NCBI RefSeq assembly: GCF_022440845.1
Contig: NZ_JAKNTO010000001.1
Coordinates: 3,534,001-3,598,000 of the forward strand
Direction of reading: 5' to 3'
DNA length: 64,000 nucleotides
Source: Ruminococcus sp. OA3
Lineage (GTDB): Bacteria; Bacillota; Clostridia; Lachnospirales; Lachnospiraceae
The notes below the pieces were generated by a model. The model made no database searches. It was given only the letters and a program-made list of their open reading frames with translations, and had not been told where the DNA came from. A program made the position numbers and the translations under genes. Position 1 is the first letter of the stretch. Every line of letters begins with the position of its first letter. Shown here piece by piece: positions 15,195 through 24,878 of this stretch.

Positions 15195-17045
15195 TCAAAC
15201 AATTCTGATTTTATAATGTTCAAGCCAGTAGTTTATCTGCAGCAGGTATGCAATGAGCTGTGGTCCTGCCATCAGCTGTCCATAAAACGGCCTTCCGTAG
15301 TCCGACGGGGTCCGCAGAAAGGCTTCCACCTTTTTCCTGTCAATCAGTGTTCCCAGAGGGGCATTCGGTTCTGATATGACTTCCATCAGCTGATTTTTCA
15401 AAAGCTGCTCATAATTTGGATCATACGTCTTGGGATACGGGCTTTTCTTCCTGTACAGGACCTCATAGGGGAGGATCTCTTCACCTGCTGCCCTGAGCAG
15501 TCCTTTTACGACACCTCCATGGCACTTCATATCCCACGGGACATTCCAAAGATACTCAATGATACGGTAATCTGCAAAAGGTACCCTTGCCTCCAGCCCT
15601 GAATGCATGCTGGTGCGGTCCATCCGGTCGAGCAGCGTCTGCATAAACCACTTTAAATTCAGATAAGAAATCTCGCGCCTTCGTGCCTCCTCAGTGCTCT
15701 CGCCATACAGCACAGGCGTCTCATCCACTGTCTTCTGGTAAGCGGCTTTTGCATATTCCTCCAGAGGCAGCTCCCGAAGTACCTCATCCTTCAACAGCAT
15801 CTGACGCATTTCAAAATCCATCGACCATGGAAATATGTCGGCCTCAAAGCATTCTTTTTTGTGGAACCACGGATACCCGCCAAAGATCTCATCTGCACAT
15901 TCTCCGGTCAGAGTGACTTTATCATATTGTGCCACCTGGCGGCAGAAATACAGCATGGAAGATTCCACGTCTGCCATACACGGGAGGTCTCTTGCATCCA
16001 CCGCTTCAAACAGGTAATCATACAGATCCCGGTTCGTGCACTCCAGATAACGGTGGTTTGTCTTGGCAAATTCCACCATCTTGTCAACATACGGCCGGTC
16101 CTGGGATGGCTGGAATGAATTGGCCTTGAAATTCTTGTCATTATCCTTAAAGTCAAAAGAAAATGTATCCAGGATTTTTCCCTGTCTTTCACATTCTTTT
16201 GCACAGATCGCCGTCACCAGGCTGCTGTCCACCCCGCCGGATAAAAATGTACAGACTGGAACATCCGAGAGCATCTGGCCACGGACGGCATCTGTCACCA
16301 GCCATGCTGTCCTTTCAACTGTTTCTTCGTAGCTGTCCGTGTGCGGCTGACTGACTAATTTCCAATAGCAATATGTGTTCATTCCGCTTTTGTCATACTC
16401 CATGAAATGTCCCGGCAAAAGCTCTGATATTCCCTTAAATACTCCTTTTCCATATGACTTTGCTGGACCAAGTCCGAAAATTTCGCAAAGGCCTTCCCTG
16501 TCCAGTGCTGCCTCCATGCCTGGATACTGCAGGATACCTTTGATTTCTGACGAAAATATCAGCGAATTCTTCTTCACGCAGTAAAATAAAGGTTTCACCC
16601 CCGCACGATCCCGGAACAGCAACAGTTTTTCTGCTCTGCCGTCCCAGATAGCAAATGAAAAAATTCCATTCAGGCGTTTCACATATTCCCATCCATAATG
16701 CATATAGCCGGCCAGAATCACCTCCGTGTCACTTGTCGTGGACAATTTTATTCCCTCATCCAGTAATTCTCTGCGGAGTTCTGGCATATTATAGATTTCG
16801 CCGTTATATGAGATCGTACATTTTCCCGTGCCTTCACACCTTGTCATAGGCTGATGGCCTCCTGCAAGATCCAGGATAGACAGCCGCACATGTGCGAGGG
16901 AACAGTGTCTGTCAATATAGATGCCATCCTCATCCGGACCGCGGTGTTTTAATACCCGGTTCATTTTTTTGAGAACCGGCAGCCAATTGCTGCCGACTCT
17001 CTGATAATCCTCCGTATAATCACAAAAACCTGCAATTCCACACAT
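15195..17045 (-). CDS. asnB: asparagine synthase (glutamine-hydrolysing)
   Basis: Makes asparagine from aspartate, glutamine and ATP, 616 aa. Cys2 is the glutaminase nucleophile (MCGIAGF), with HRGPDEDG and YNGEIYN in the class II amidotransferase domain. The synthetase half has the PP-loop FLSGGVDSSLV near residue 255 and GECADEIFGGYPW. It begins 2 bp after the dpaB stop, so it belongs to the dipicolinate operon. Bacillus AsnO is likewise a sporulation-linked asparagine synthase, which supports a late-sporulation role here. Confidence 0.93.
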   Translation of the reverse strand: MCGIAGFCDYTEDYQRVGSNWLPVLKKMNRVLKHRGPDEDGIYIDRHCSLAHVRLSILDLAGGHQPMTRCEGTGKCTISYNGEIYNMPELRRELLDEGIKLSTTSDTEVILAGYMHYGWEYVKRLNGIFSFAIWDGRAEKLLLFRDRAGVKPLFYCVKKNSLIFSSEIKGILQYPGMEAALDREGLCEIFGLGPAKSYGKGVFKGISELLPGHFMEYDKSGMNTYCYWKLVSQPHTDSYEETVERTAWLVTDAVRGQMLSDVPVCTFLSGGVDSSLVTAICAKECERQGKILDTFSFDFKDNDKNFKANSFQPSQDRPYVDKMVEFAKTNHRYLECTNRDLYDYLFEAVDARDLPCMADVESSMLYFCRQVAQYDKVTLTGECADEIFGGYPWFHKKECFEADIFPWSMDFEMRQMLLKDEVLRELPLEEYAKAAYQKTVDETPVLYGESTEEARRREISYLNLKWFMQTLLDRMDRTSMHSGLEARVPFADYRIIEYLWNVPWDMKCHGGVVKGLLRAAGEEILPYEVLYRKKSPYPKTYDPNYEQLLKNQLMEVISEPNAPLGTLIDRKKVEAFLRTPSDYGRPFYGQLMAGPQLIAYLLQINYWLEHYKIRIV

Positions 17046-17047
17046 AA

Positions 17048-17632
17048 TTAAAATGCCTCCAATATCGGTTGATACTGCTCATTTTCCAGCGCAAGCTGTA
17101 GGGTAGGGATCAACATTTCTGTATGGGCAATCAATGAATTCGCCTTCTTGCGGGGATTATCCTGCCCGAACGGGACAAAGAATATGTTTTTAGCATTCAG
17201 AAGAAGTCCGATATTCTTCATATTCATGCCGAGAGCATCATTCGTTGAAATCGATATGACGAGCGGTTTATTATTTCTGAGATGTGCTTTAGCTGCCATC
17301 AGTACCGGTGTGTCTGTGATACCATTTGCAAGTTTCGCAAGCGTATTCCCCGTACACGGAAAAATCACCAGCACATCCAGCAAACTCTTCGGTCCAATAG
17401 GCTCTGCATCCCGGATACACAGAATCGGCGGTTTTCCGGTTATCCTTTCCGCCTTTTCCAGAAAGTCTTCAGCTTTTCCAAAGCGGCTGTCCGTGGTTCG
17501 CACCGCATCTGAAAAAACAGTCACCACATCTGCCCCTTCCTCCACAAGATTTCCAAGTTCAACAAAAATTTTATCCAGAGTACAGAACGAACCTGTGATC
17601 GCAACACCGACCTTTTTTCCTTTTAATTCCAT
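17048..17632 (-). CDS. dpaB: dipicolinate synthase subunit B
   Basis: Flavoprotein subunit (194 aa) that, with DpaA, makes dipicolinic acid for the spore core in the mother cell. The family signatures GVAITGSFCTLDKIF, FPCTGNTLAKLANGITDTPVLMAAKAHLRN and FVPFGQDNPRKKANSL are present. It overlaps dpaA by 10 bp and is followed directly by asnB. Confidence 0.95.
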   Translation of the reverse strand: MELKGKKVGVAITGSFCTLDKIFVELGNLVEEGADVVTVFSDAVRTTDSRFGKAEDFLEKAERITGKPPILCIRDAEPIGPKSLLDVLVIFPCTGNTLAKLANGITDTPVLMAAKAHLRNNKPLVISISTNDALGMNMKNIGLLLNAKNIFFVPFGQDNPRKKANSLIAHTEMLIPTLQLALENEQYQPILEAF

Positions 17633-18549
17633 ACTTCTTTCCTTCCCACGCTATTACTATTCTCTCCGTCAGGCATCAATATATGCATCATTTTCAGCTG
17701 TCTGTTAATATACGCTGCAAATCCCTCACCGGAAGTCTGAGGTGCGTACCGGCCCGGAAGTCCGGGCACCAGCATTGTCTTTCGCCTCAGCTTTCTTGCA
17801 CATTCAAAGTCCACTCCGCCTTTCCCGGAAGCGATGTCAATGATCAGGACATCTGCATCCGTTCTCACTAAACTCTCTTCTTCCAGAACCAGCCCGGGCA
17901 CAGTATTGAAGACAAATGTTTTTCCCTGTATAATCTTCGGCAGGCGTTCCAGCGGTTCAGCCAGAAAACCAGATGCCTGTGCAGCAGCTCTCTGCTGTTC
18001 ATTTCTGCAGCATACAGTTACCTCCGCGGACAACCCTTTCAGTTTTTCTGCCAGTACTTTTGCACATCTTCCGTATCCCAGAATTAAACAGCCACTCCCA
18101 TGCAAAGCTGCAGGGTGGTTTTTCATCGCATCCAGAATGGCACCTTCTGCTGTGGGAACGGCATTAAAAATGGACAGTGCCTCATCTTTCATATAATCAC
18201 AGCAGCAGATTCCCTGCTTCTTGCAGTGTTCTTTAACCTCTTCTGTGATCAGACCTCCAAACAACGCCTTTAATCCGTCGGTGTTCTCAAACAGTACCGG
18301 CAATTCCAGATCTGGACATTCTACACCTGCACATATACTGTTATTTCTTGAAAATGGGATCCCTCCGGCCACACATTTCGAACAGCTCAATGCTTCCGCC
18401 AGACTGCCTGCCTTCACAGCAGAAGTCATATCACGCCCTGTATCAAATGTCCCGTAACAGATAACTGAATATCCAATTCTTTTCAGTGCATCTGCCATAT
18501 AAACCAGACGGGAATCACCCCCGATTACAGCTATATCAAATAAAGTCAC
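17623..18549 (-). CDS. dpaA: dipicolinate synthase subunit A
   Basis: NAD(P)-binding subunit of dipicolinate synthase, 308 aa. The GTG at 18549 (VTLFDIAVIGGDSR) was chosen because GGAGG lies nine bases upstream and this is the conserved N-terminus; a longer frame to 18666 runs through the promoter. IAVIGGDSRL begins the first domain and LILGYGRCAKVLAEKL the Rossmann domain, with VIDIASGKGGVDF and LVPGLPGRYAP after it. First gene of the dpaA-dpaB-asnB operon under a sigma-K-like promoter. Confidence 0.92.
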   Translation of the reverse strand: MTLFDIAVIGGDSRLVYMADALKRIGYSVICYGTFDTGRDMTSAVKAGSLAEALSCSKCVAGGIPFSRNNSICAGVECPDLELPVLFENTDGLKALFGGLITEEVKEHCKKQGICCCDYMKDEALSIFNAVPTAEGAILDAMKNHPAALHGSGCLILGYGRCAKVLAEKLKGLSAEVTVCCRNEQQRAAAQASGFLAEPLERLPKIIQGKTFVFNTVPGLVLEEESLVRTDADVLIIDIASGKGGVDFECARKLRRKTMLVPGLPGRYAPQTSGEGFAAYINRQLKMMHILMPDGENSNSVGRKEVWN

Positions 18550-18578
18550 TTCGAGTAAACCTCCGTGTCTGCTCGTTT

Positions 18579-18608
18579 TAATATATGCCATAAAATTAGA
18601 AAACGTGT
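18579..18608 (-). promoter_or_regulatory. sigma-K-like promoter of dpaA-dpaB-asnB
   Basis: Minus strand: AC at 18606-18605, 17 bp, then CATATATTA (18587-18579), which fits the sigma-K rule AC-N16/17-CATAnnnTA. The start would fall about 25 bp upstream of the dpaA GTG. Mother-cell expression of dpa genes by sigma-K is established in other spore formers. Confidence 0.6.
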
Positions 18609-18632
18609 AGTTTTGCATCTCTTCAGAGAATT

Positions 18633-18681
18633 TGTCGAATTTACGCGAATTTTGACATTTATTCAATTTTTCCCCTATTCA
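18633..18681 (+). promoter_or_regulatory. 0A box and promoter upstream of the Spo0A-domain gene
   Basis: TGTCGAA at 18633-18639 is a perfect core 0A box. TTGACA at 18652-18657 followed after 18 bp by TATTCA is a plausible promoter. The box lies just upstream of -35, a position typical of Spo0A activation. Confidence 0.5.
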
Positions 18682-18721
18682 TTCGTATTCTTTTAGAATA
18701 AGACAGTAGAGGAGAAGCAAC

Positions 18722-19054
18722 ATGAAAAAAATCACTAATCTGATCCACGCGCTTGGTATTCATGCAACATACCGTGGTTACCATTATTTGTGTTATGCAC
18801 TGCAGCTCTGCCTTGAAGATGAAAACTACATTCTCTTCGTCTGGAAATGGCTTTACAATGATATCGCTGCCCACTATGGCAAGAGCCGCTCCAGCGTTGA
18901 ACATGCTCTGCGCACAGTTGTCGCAGCATGCTGGAATTACGGAAACAGAAATCTTCTGCATAAAATCGCCGGCTATCAGCTGGAACAGTGCCCTACCGTA
19001 GGAGAATTCATTTCCATTCTGGTCCATTATCTGGAATCGCAAGAAGAAGACTGA
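18722..19054 (+). CDS. stand-alone Spo0A C-terminal DNA-binding domain protein
   Basis: 110-aa protein made almost entirely of the Spo0A effector domain: an N-terminal helix (ITNLIHALGIHATYRGYHYLCYALQLCLED), then WLYNDIAAHYGKSRSSVEHALRTVVAACW covering the recognition helices, and YGNRN. No receiver domain is present, so it cannot be switched by phosphorylation. AGAGGAGAAGC precedes the ATG. It is transcribed away from the dipicolinate operon. It may compete with or support Spo0A at 0A boxes; that is inference. Confidence 0.85.
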   Translation: MKKITNLIHALGIHATYRGYHYLCYALQLCLEDENYILFVWKWLYNDIAAHYGKSRSSVEHALRTVVAACWNYGNRNLLHKIAGYQLEQCPTVGEFISILVHYLESQEED

Positions 19055-19077
19055 CCTCTGTGCACAGGCCAGTCTTC
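19046..19077 (+). terminator. terminator hairpin between convergent genes
   Basis: GAAGACTG-ACCT pairs with AGGccAGTCTTC around an eight-base loop; it overlaps the stop of the Spo0A-domain gene and may serve the convergent EAL gene as well. Confidence 0.55.
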
Positions 19078-19080
19078 CCT

Positions 19081-21369
19081 CTAAATTTTATCCCCCGCTT
19101 TTATCCGGAAAGGCTTATCTTTCATCTCTGACAACATTCTTTCAAAATCGCCAAGCGGCATAGGTCTCGCAAATACAAAACCCTGAATCACATCACAACC
19201 GGCTTCCCTCAGAAAGCTGACTGTATCGGGTAATTCAACCCCTTCCGCTATTGTTTTGATCTGCAGTTCCTGCGCCATATGAATAAAATTAGAAATGACG
19301 ATTCTTTCTCTTTCTCTGTTTTTACTCTTCTGAAAAAACAATATGTCCAGCTTTAAAACATTGAACGGCAGATCCTTCAACAGATTCAGCGAGCTGTAAC
19401 CCGAGCCAAAATCATCAAGTGAACAGATGAATCCCCGTTCCTGCAGTTTACACACAATGTCCAGAAACAGCTCATTGTCATTAAGCAGAATACTCTCAGT
19501 AAATTCCAGTTCCAGCACCCCGTCAGGTACGTTATATTCCGCCTTGACTTCCGCATAATAATCCACAAAATCTTTTTGCAGAATACCGGATCTCGATACA
19601 TTCACAGCAATATTAATGGGCTCATTTCCAGCTCTCACATACTCCTGAATCCATCTGCATACTTTTCTGAACACATACCGGTCCAGCTCAACGATCCGTT
19701 CGCTTTTTTCGAAAAGTGGAATAAACCTTCCCGGTGGAATCGTTCCCCTCTCCGCACTCACCCATCGTACCAGCGCCTCTGCTCCGGCAATGCGGTCTCC
19801 GTTTTGAATGCCTATCTTAGGCTGCATATATACAACAAACTCTTCATTCTTAAATGCAGTGGATGCCCTTGCTTCCAGTGCTGTTTCCTCCAGAGCCTGT
19901 GCGCGTATATCATCCGTGTAAAAAACGTAATTGCTGCCTGGCATTTGTTTCGCTGTCTTATGTGCCATATTCGCATAATTCATCAGCACATCCACAGACA
20001 GCCCCCTGTCCTTTTCTTCAAGGTGATAGATGCCCATACATAATTCCACCAGTGACTGGCTTCCGGTCTCATTCTCTGACTTCCTCGTCCAGTCCAAAAG
20101 CTGCAGGAACCATTGATGTAATTCTTCCTTTCCCTGAAAGGGTCGGATCCCCGCAAAATTATCTGCCGCAACCCTGCAGGATATCGTATTATGCCTGTCC
20201 TGGGTAACAAAAAATGCTGCCATCTGAACTAATATCCGATCGCCTTCCTCATACCCCAGATAGTCATTGAGAAATTTGAATTTTTTCAGATCACAGTACC
20301 ACAGAATATAGTGTGTTTTTCTGTCCTCCTTCAATAAGGGTGAGGTCTTCATTTTGAATCCTGCAAAATTCAGGATATCTGCAAGCGTATCTTTATAAGC
20401 CAGCCGCATCAGCTCTGCATGGTTCTGGGTCATCATCCTCCGCTGACGGACAAGGAAAAAAACAAAGAGACCGCAGGCTACCACGATCATAAGCATGATA
20501 CCGCCTGCCGTGTTAATATATTTATTTCTGAGTACTTTCACCGGAACAATACTCAGCAGATACCAGTTTGCCTCAGAAATGGGAATGATAACGGCATTAT
20601 GCGCCGTCCCCTCGCTGTCGGTAAACTGAAACGCATCTTCTGTGTTGAGTTTGTTCAGCTTTTCCAGTTTTATCCGTATCTCATCCGGTATCCTCTTTTC
20701 ACTGACGGAATCGCTGCCGGTTATCATGGACTGCCTGGACCGCAGAATATAACTGCCATCACTTTTTATGATATCTGAATATCCATACCCGTTATACACA
20801 GGAGCATCAATAATATTTCGAAAAACTTCTGTCGCATGAACCGCACACAGCACTCCTCTGACTTTCCCTGCCTCGTTCTTCACGGGAACTGCATAGTAAT
20901 TCACGTATGCATCTTTGTTAAACGGGTCCTGAAATGTATCCGATATTGTTTCTTTACCCTCAAGTGCTTTCTGGAAAAAGACCTCATCTGACAGATCAAT
21001 TTCATGGCATTGCCCCCCTATATCAACCAGAGTGACTGTTCCTTCCAGATTAGCATAGCCCATCCGTATAAAAGCATTCTTGTCATTGATCCCCCGCAGC
21101 ATCTGCATGATCTGCTGACTGTCTGTCACTCCAAGATACTTCATGCCCAGGGAAATGCCCTCCAGTGTCTGAAAATCACCTTCTATCTGCTTATCGATAC
21201 TGATTTTATTTTGCTGTGCTGAACTGTAGATATAATTTATATTCTCCTGCTCATTTTTATGGATCATTTGAATAAGAAAGACCAGACTGCACGCTATAAA
21301 ACACAGACAGAGTAAAATTGGAACTGCCATGTTTTTTGTGTTTTTGTTCAATAATTTGTTCTTTTTCAT
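19081..21369 (-). CDS. membrane-bound GGDEF(degenerate)-EAL protein, c-di-GMP phosphodiesterase
   Basis: Signal-sensing phosphodiesterase, 762 aa. A membrane segment at residues about 14-36, a periplasmic-type Cache sensor (to about 280), a second membrane segment, then a GGDEF fold whose catalytic motif is changed to ADNF, so no cyclase activity is expected. The EAL domain (about 500-745) looks active: AGAEALVRW, NVSRSGI, LEFTESIL, DDFGSGYSSLNLLKDLPFNVLKLD and AEGVE. Last in a row of signalling genes on the same strand. Confidence 0.88.
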   Translation of the reverse strand: MKKNKLLNKNTKNMAVPILLCLCFIACSLVFLIQMIHKNEQENINYIYSSAQQNKISIDKQIEGDFQTLEGISLGMKYLGVTDSQQIMQMLRGINDKNAFIRMGYANLEGTVTLVDIGGQCHEIDLSDEVFFQKALEGKETISDTFQDPFNKDAYVNYYAVPVKNEAGKVRGVLCAVHATEVFRNIIDAPVYNGYGYSDIIKSDGSYILRSRQSMITGSDSVSEKRIPDEIRIKLEKLNKLNTEDAFQFTDSEGTAHNAVIIPISEANWYLLSIVPVKVLRNKYINTAGGIMLMIVVACGLFVFFLVRQRRMMTQNHAELMRLAYKDTLADILNFAGFKMKTSPLLKEDRKTHYILWYCDLKKFKFLNDYLGYEEGDRILVQMAAFFVTQDRHNTISCRVAADNFAGIRPFQGKEELHQWFLQLLDWTRKSENETGSQSLVELCMGIYHLEEKDRGLSVDVLMNYANMAHKTAKQMPGSNYVFYTDDIRAQALEETALEARASTAFKNEEFVVYMQPKIGIQNGDRIAGAEALVRWVSAERGTIPPGRFIPLFEKSERIVELDRYVFRKVCRWIQEYVRAGNEPINIAVNVSRSGILQKDFVDYYAEVKAEYNVPDGVLELEFTESILLNDNELFLDIVCKLQERGFICSLDDFGSGYSSLNLLKDLPFNVLKLDILFFQKSKNRERERIVISNFIHMAQELQIKTIAEGVELPDTVSFLREAGCDVIQGFVFARPMPLGDFERMLSEMKDKPFRIKAGDKI

Positions 21370-21383
21370 ACACTATACCCGGC

Positions 21384-24188
21384 TTAAAGCAGCTTTTTCA
21401 TGATGTTGTAGAGGTACTCCAGATCAACAGGCTTCGGAACAAATTCTGTCATCCCGGCAGCGAATGCCGCATCCTCGTCTTCTTTAAACGAATTTGCTGT
21501 CATGGCTATAATCGGTATGGTTTTGCTCTCCGGCAGATCACACGCTCTGATTTCTCTGGAGGCATCAAGTCCGTCCATGACCGGCATCCTTAGATCCATC
21601 AGAATCGCCTGATAGTACCCTGACTTTGCTGTCCGGAACATTTCTACAGCCTCCTGTCCGTTGACTGCCCTGTCCACCTGTGCGCCTTCCAGCTCAAGAA
21701 GCTCCTGTGCAATCTCAGCATTAAGATCATTATCCTCGGCAAGCAATATTCTGATGCCGTTCAGATCGATCCCGGTGTCCTCCCTCCGGGAAACGTTCTC
21801 ACTTTCTTTTATCTGATTCAGACTGAGTTTGAAAATGAACTCCGTACCTTTCCCCGGTACACTTGTAACCCGCAGTTCACCACCCATCGCCTGAACGATA
21901 TTGCTGCTGATGCTGAGACCAAGCCCCGTCCCTTCACTTTTCGTCATATTCGTCCCAACCTGCTCAAATGGATTAAAAATAACTTTCTGATATTCCGGCG
22001 CAATTCCAATTCCCGTATCCCTGACTGAAAAACAGTACTCGCCAATGTCTTCGCTTTTTACTCTCTCCTCCACTCCCAGATAAATCTCCCCTCCTTCCGG
22101 AGTGAATTTTACTGCGTTCGTCAGCAAATTCAGCAGTACCTGCCGGATACGTATCGGATCTCCGGTCAGACAGTCATGCGTCACATTCCTCAGCATATGA
22201 AAAGATATCTGTTTTTGCTCTGCCTGAAGTGCAAACATATCCTGTATCTCATCCAATACCCTATTCAGGGAAAACGATTCTGACTGAATCTTCAGTTTTC
22301 CTTTTTCTATCCTCGACATATCCAGGATATCGCTGATCAGCGAAAGCAGGTATTCGGATGACCGGCGGATCTTATTCAGATTTTCTCTGGTCTCTTTCGG
22401 CAGCTCTTCCTGCATGCAGGTCAAATCTGTCAGTCCCACGATCGCATTCATAGGCGTCCTGATCTCATGACTCATCCGTGATAAAAACTCGGTCTTCGCC
22501 TGATTCTTTGCTTCTGCCTTTTCCAAATCTGCCAGCATTATTGAATTTTTCATTCTCGCGCGGGCAACCAGTAGAATCACTGCCACTATCAGCAGCAGAA
22601 ACACGACAATGGTCACGACAAACGCGACCGGATTTGCATAAAGGATCTCTGAAAGAGACATATCTGAATACCCGGCAGAAACAAGGTTTCTGTCAAGCAT
22701 TATATTGACTTCCTCCATGGTAATACTGCTGATTGCCTTATTCAGTATGGTAAATAATTCCGTATCCATCGGCCGGTCCACGGCAAAAGATATCTGTGTA
22801 TCCATGTTAACTCTCGTCACAGGTACTACATTTGCAAACCTGTGGTTCTGCATTTCCTGGTCTATCTGTGCGGACAAGCCATAGAAAAAGTCTATCTCTC
22901 CCTTATTAACGGCATTCATGCCGTCACGTACTGTTTTATAAAAATGAATATCAGAATCTTCAATGTCTGAGGGCACGGCGCACCCGCTGACGACGCCCCC
23001 GGCAAGTCCCGCCGACGGGTAGTCTGCCGATTTATTTTTAACAATCGTGCTGTTCAGGCTAATATATGATTCCGTGAGCGCCAGGCCTTCGTCAAATGCA
23101 GTTTCATCACTGCCTATATAATATCCAAGTACCTCTGCTTCCCCTGATTTTACTAATTCCGCCGCACCGTCGTACGTATCAGAAACAATGAAGGAAAATG
23201 TAAGACCCGAAAACTCCTCCACATATTCCAGGAATTCTTTCAGGAATCCAGAGTGGCCATGTTGATGTGACCGATTGTCAGAACAGTAAAACGGATGACT
23301 TTCTTCTACAACAGCCACTGTAACATTCCGTTTTTCTTTTATGTATGACACTTCGTCATCATTAAGCGAAATATCCGCTGTTTTCACAACCGGAAAGTTC
23401 TTGCTGTACTTTTCGTCAGCAAAATCCGGATTGCTGTCCATGATCTTTTCCAGCGCCGTATTGAGTCCATTCAGCACCTCTTCTTCCCCCGGCTGTGTGA
23501 CAATATAGTACGGCTGTGCATTGAATGAGGTCACGACACGCAGCTGCGGATCTGAATCCATCTCGTTTCCCATCAGCAGGTCCACCTCTTTATTCTTTAA
23601 ATGTTGAAACAGGTTCTCATCCTCTGACATTTCATCATGCTGATAATATTTCAGTGTGCAGTCAAGATCATTTAATTTCAAGAATTCAGTAAGACGCCTG
23701 ATTTTTTCCTCCGACTTTTCATAGACTCCGATCACCATTCCATTCAGTGTCTGAAGGTCAAAACTTTTCAGTCTGTTATCGTTCCGCCTGCCAAGCAGTG
23801 TGACACGGCTGTTTCCCATACTGAATTCCGGATACCCAAAATATTCTTCAAAACCCGGCAGGTAAAAAGTTCCTCCCATCAGATCATACTTTCCCTCCAG
23901 AAAATCATTTGTTATGTTCTCAGCGCTCACCTCAATATACTCATATTCCCAGTTTGTATATTTTGCAATTTCAGTGAGATAGTCAACCATCAGCCCTTTA
24001 TATTTTCCGTTCTCATCGACCTCGCTGATTCCCGGTACGGAAGAGAATCCCACCTTCAGTGTCCGCCGAGGCATGCTCTCGGTGTCTGACGCGGCCTGAA
24101 CACGTTGTATACTAAAAAAGCCGGTCAGCAACAGCAGCAGCATTAATGCTGCTGCTGTTCTCAAACCCGCACCATGGATTCTCTTCAT
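21384..24188 (-). CDS. hybrid sensor histidine kinase with two periplasmic-binding-protein domains, BvgS-like
   Basis: 934 aa. A signal peptide (AALMLLLLLTGFFS) is followed by two solute-binding-protein family 3 domains (about 43-275 and 285-515), which in BvgS/EvgS relatives sense small nutrients. A membrane helix lies near 530-555. The cytosolic part has HisKA with the phospho-accepting His in RMSHEIRTPMNA, a HATPase_c domain (NLLTNAVKF, GTGLGLSI), and a C-terminal receiver with the phospho-Asp in AILMDLRMPVMDG. Start and HAD-gene stop overlap as ATGA, so the two are coupled. Confidence 0.9.
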   Translation of the reverse strand: MKRIHGAGLRTAAALMLLLLLTGFFSIQRVQAASDTESMPRRTLKVGFSSVPGISEVDENGKYKGLMVDYLTEIAKYTNWEYEYIEVSAENITNDFLEGKYDLMGGTFYLPGFEEYFGYPEFSMGNSRVTLLGRRNDNRLKSFDLQTLNGMVIGVYEKSEEKIRRLTEFLKLNDLDCTLKYYQHDEMSEDENLFQHLKNKEVDLLMGNEMDSDPQLRVVTSFNAQPYYIVTQPGEEEVLNGLNTALEKIMDSNPDFADEKYSKNFPVVKTADISLNDDEVSYIKEKRNVTVAVVEESHPFYCSDNRSHQHGHSGFLKEFLEYVEEFSGLTFSFIVSDTYDGAAELVKSGEAEVLGYYIGSDETAFDEGLALTESYISLNSTIVKNKSADYPSAGLAGGVVSGCAVPSDIEDSDIHFYKTVRDGMNAVNKGEIDFFYGLSAQIDQEMQNHRFANVVPVTRVNMDTQISFAVDRPMDTELFTILNKAISSITMEEVNIMLDRNLVSAGYSDMSLSEILYANPVAFVVTIVVFLLLIVAVILLVARARMKNSIMLADLEKAEAKNQAKTEFLSRMSHEIRTPMNAIVGLTDLTCMQEELPKETRENLNKIRRSSEYLLSLISDILDMSRIEKGKLKIQSESFSLNRVLDEIQDMFALQAEQKQISFHMLRNVTHDCLTGDPIRIRQVLLNLLTNAVKFTPEGGEIYLGVEERVKSEDIGEYCFSVRDTGIGIAPEYQKVIFNPFEQVGTNMTKSEGTGLGLSISSNIVQAMGGELRVTSVPGKGTEFIFKLSLNQIKESENVSRREDTGIDLNGIRILLAEDNDLNAEIAQELLELEGAQVDRAVNGQEAVEMFRTAKSGYYQAILMDLRMPVMDGLDASREIRACDLPESKTIPIIAMTANSFKEDEDAAFAAGMTEFVPKPVDLEYLYNIMKKLL

Positions 24189-24859
24189 ATAGCTTCCCCC
24201 CAGTCCAGCAGGTGCAAAACCTCTGACAAATCCTGCACTGTCATAACATCATCATATGTTTTGCCCTTCGTTCTCTGGACGAGAACCGGCTGTATTGCTG
24301 CAGCTCTGGCCCCCAGCACATCGGAGCTGTAGGAGTCACCGATATGCAGCACTTCATCCGCACCACATCCGCTTACCTCCAATGCCCTTTCAAACAGCTC
24401 CCTGTGTGGCTTGTACGCCCGGACCATATCTGCACAGATGATTGCCTCCGGCTGAAGCTGTTTATCCTCCATGCCCTTTTTTACGTACTCGATTCCATTG
24501 TTGCTGATCATATAGATCGGTACCGGACATTTCTCAAAAAACTCTTTTGCATCCGGAAACGCAGGAGCGCATACCCAGGATCTACGAATCAGTACATGCA
24601 GTTCCCTCAGATTTTCCTTCAGATGAATTTCCACAACAAGGCTTTGCAGGATCTTGTCAACAATCTCATCTTCTGTCAGATAGTTTTCCCCATAACTGTT
24701 TTCCTCATACTGTTTCATACGTTTCCACCAGAGTGCCAGAACAGCCTGCGGGTCATGCAGGTCGCTGTTATGGCATACACGCTTTACCACGTCTCTGATT
24801 TCTTCTCCGTCTTCTTTCACAGTAGTTCCTGTATAATCTATAAATACTGCTTTTATCAT
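24185..24859 (-). CDS. HAD-superfamily hydrolase, YjjG-like
   Basis: 224-aa phosphatase-type protein starting at ATG 24859 (MIKAVFIDYTGTTVKEDG); the frame extends to 24943 without a fitting site. Motif I is DYTGT in place of the common DxDGT: the first aspartate is kept and the second, general-acid position is Thr, which is unusual and may reduce or change phosphatase activity. Motif II is ISNNG, motif III the lysine in RAYKPHRE, motif IV GDSYSSDV. It is embedded between two hybrid kinases and coupled to the second. Confidence 0.8.
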   Translation of the reverse strand: MIKAVFIDYTGTTVKEDGEEIRDVVKRVCHNSDLHDPQAVLALWWKRMKQYEENSYGENYLTEDEIVDKILQSLVVEIHLKENLRELHVLIRRSWVCAPAFPDAKEFFEKCPVPIYMISNNGIEYVKKGMEDKQLQPEAIICADMVRAYKPHRELFERALEVSGCGADEVLHIGDSYSSDVLGARAAAIQPVLVQRTKGKTYDDVMTVQDLSEVLHLLDWGEAI

Positions 24860-24878
24860 GACTCTTCCCTTTGCTCCT

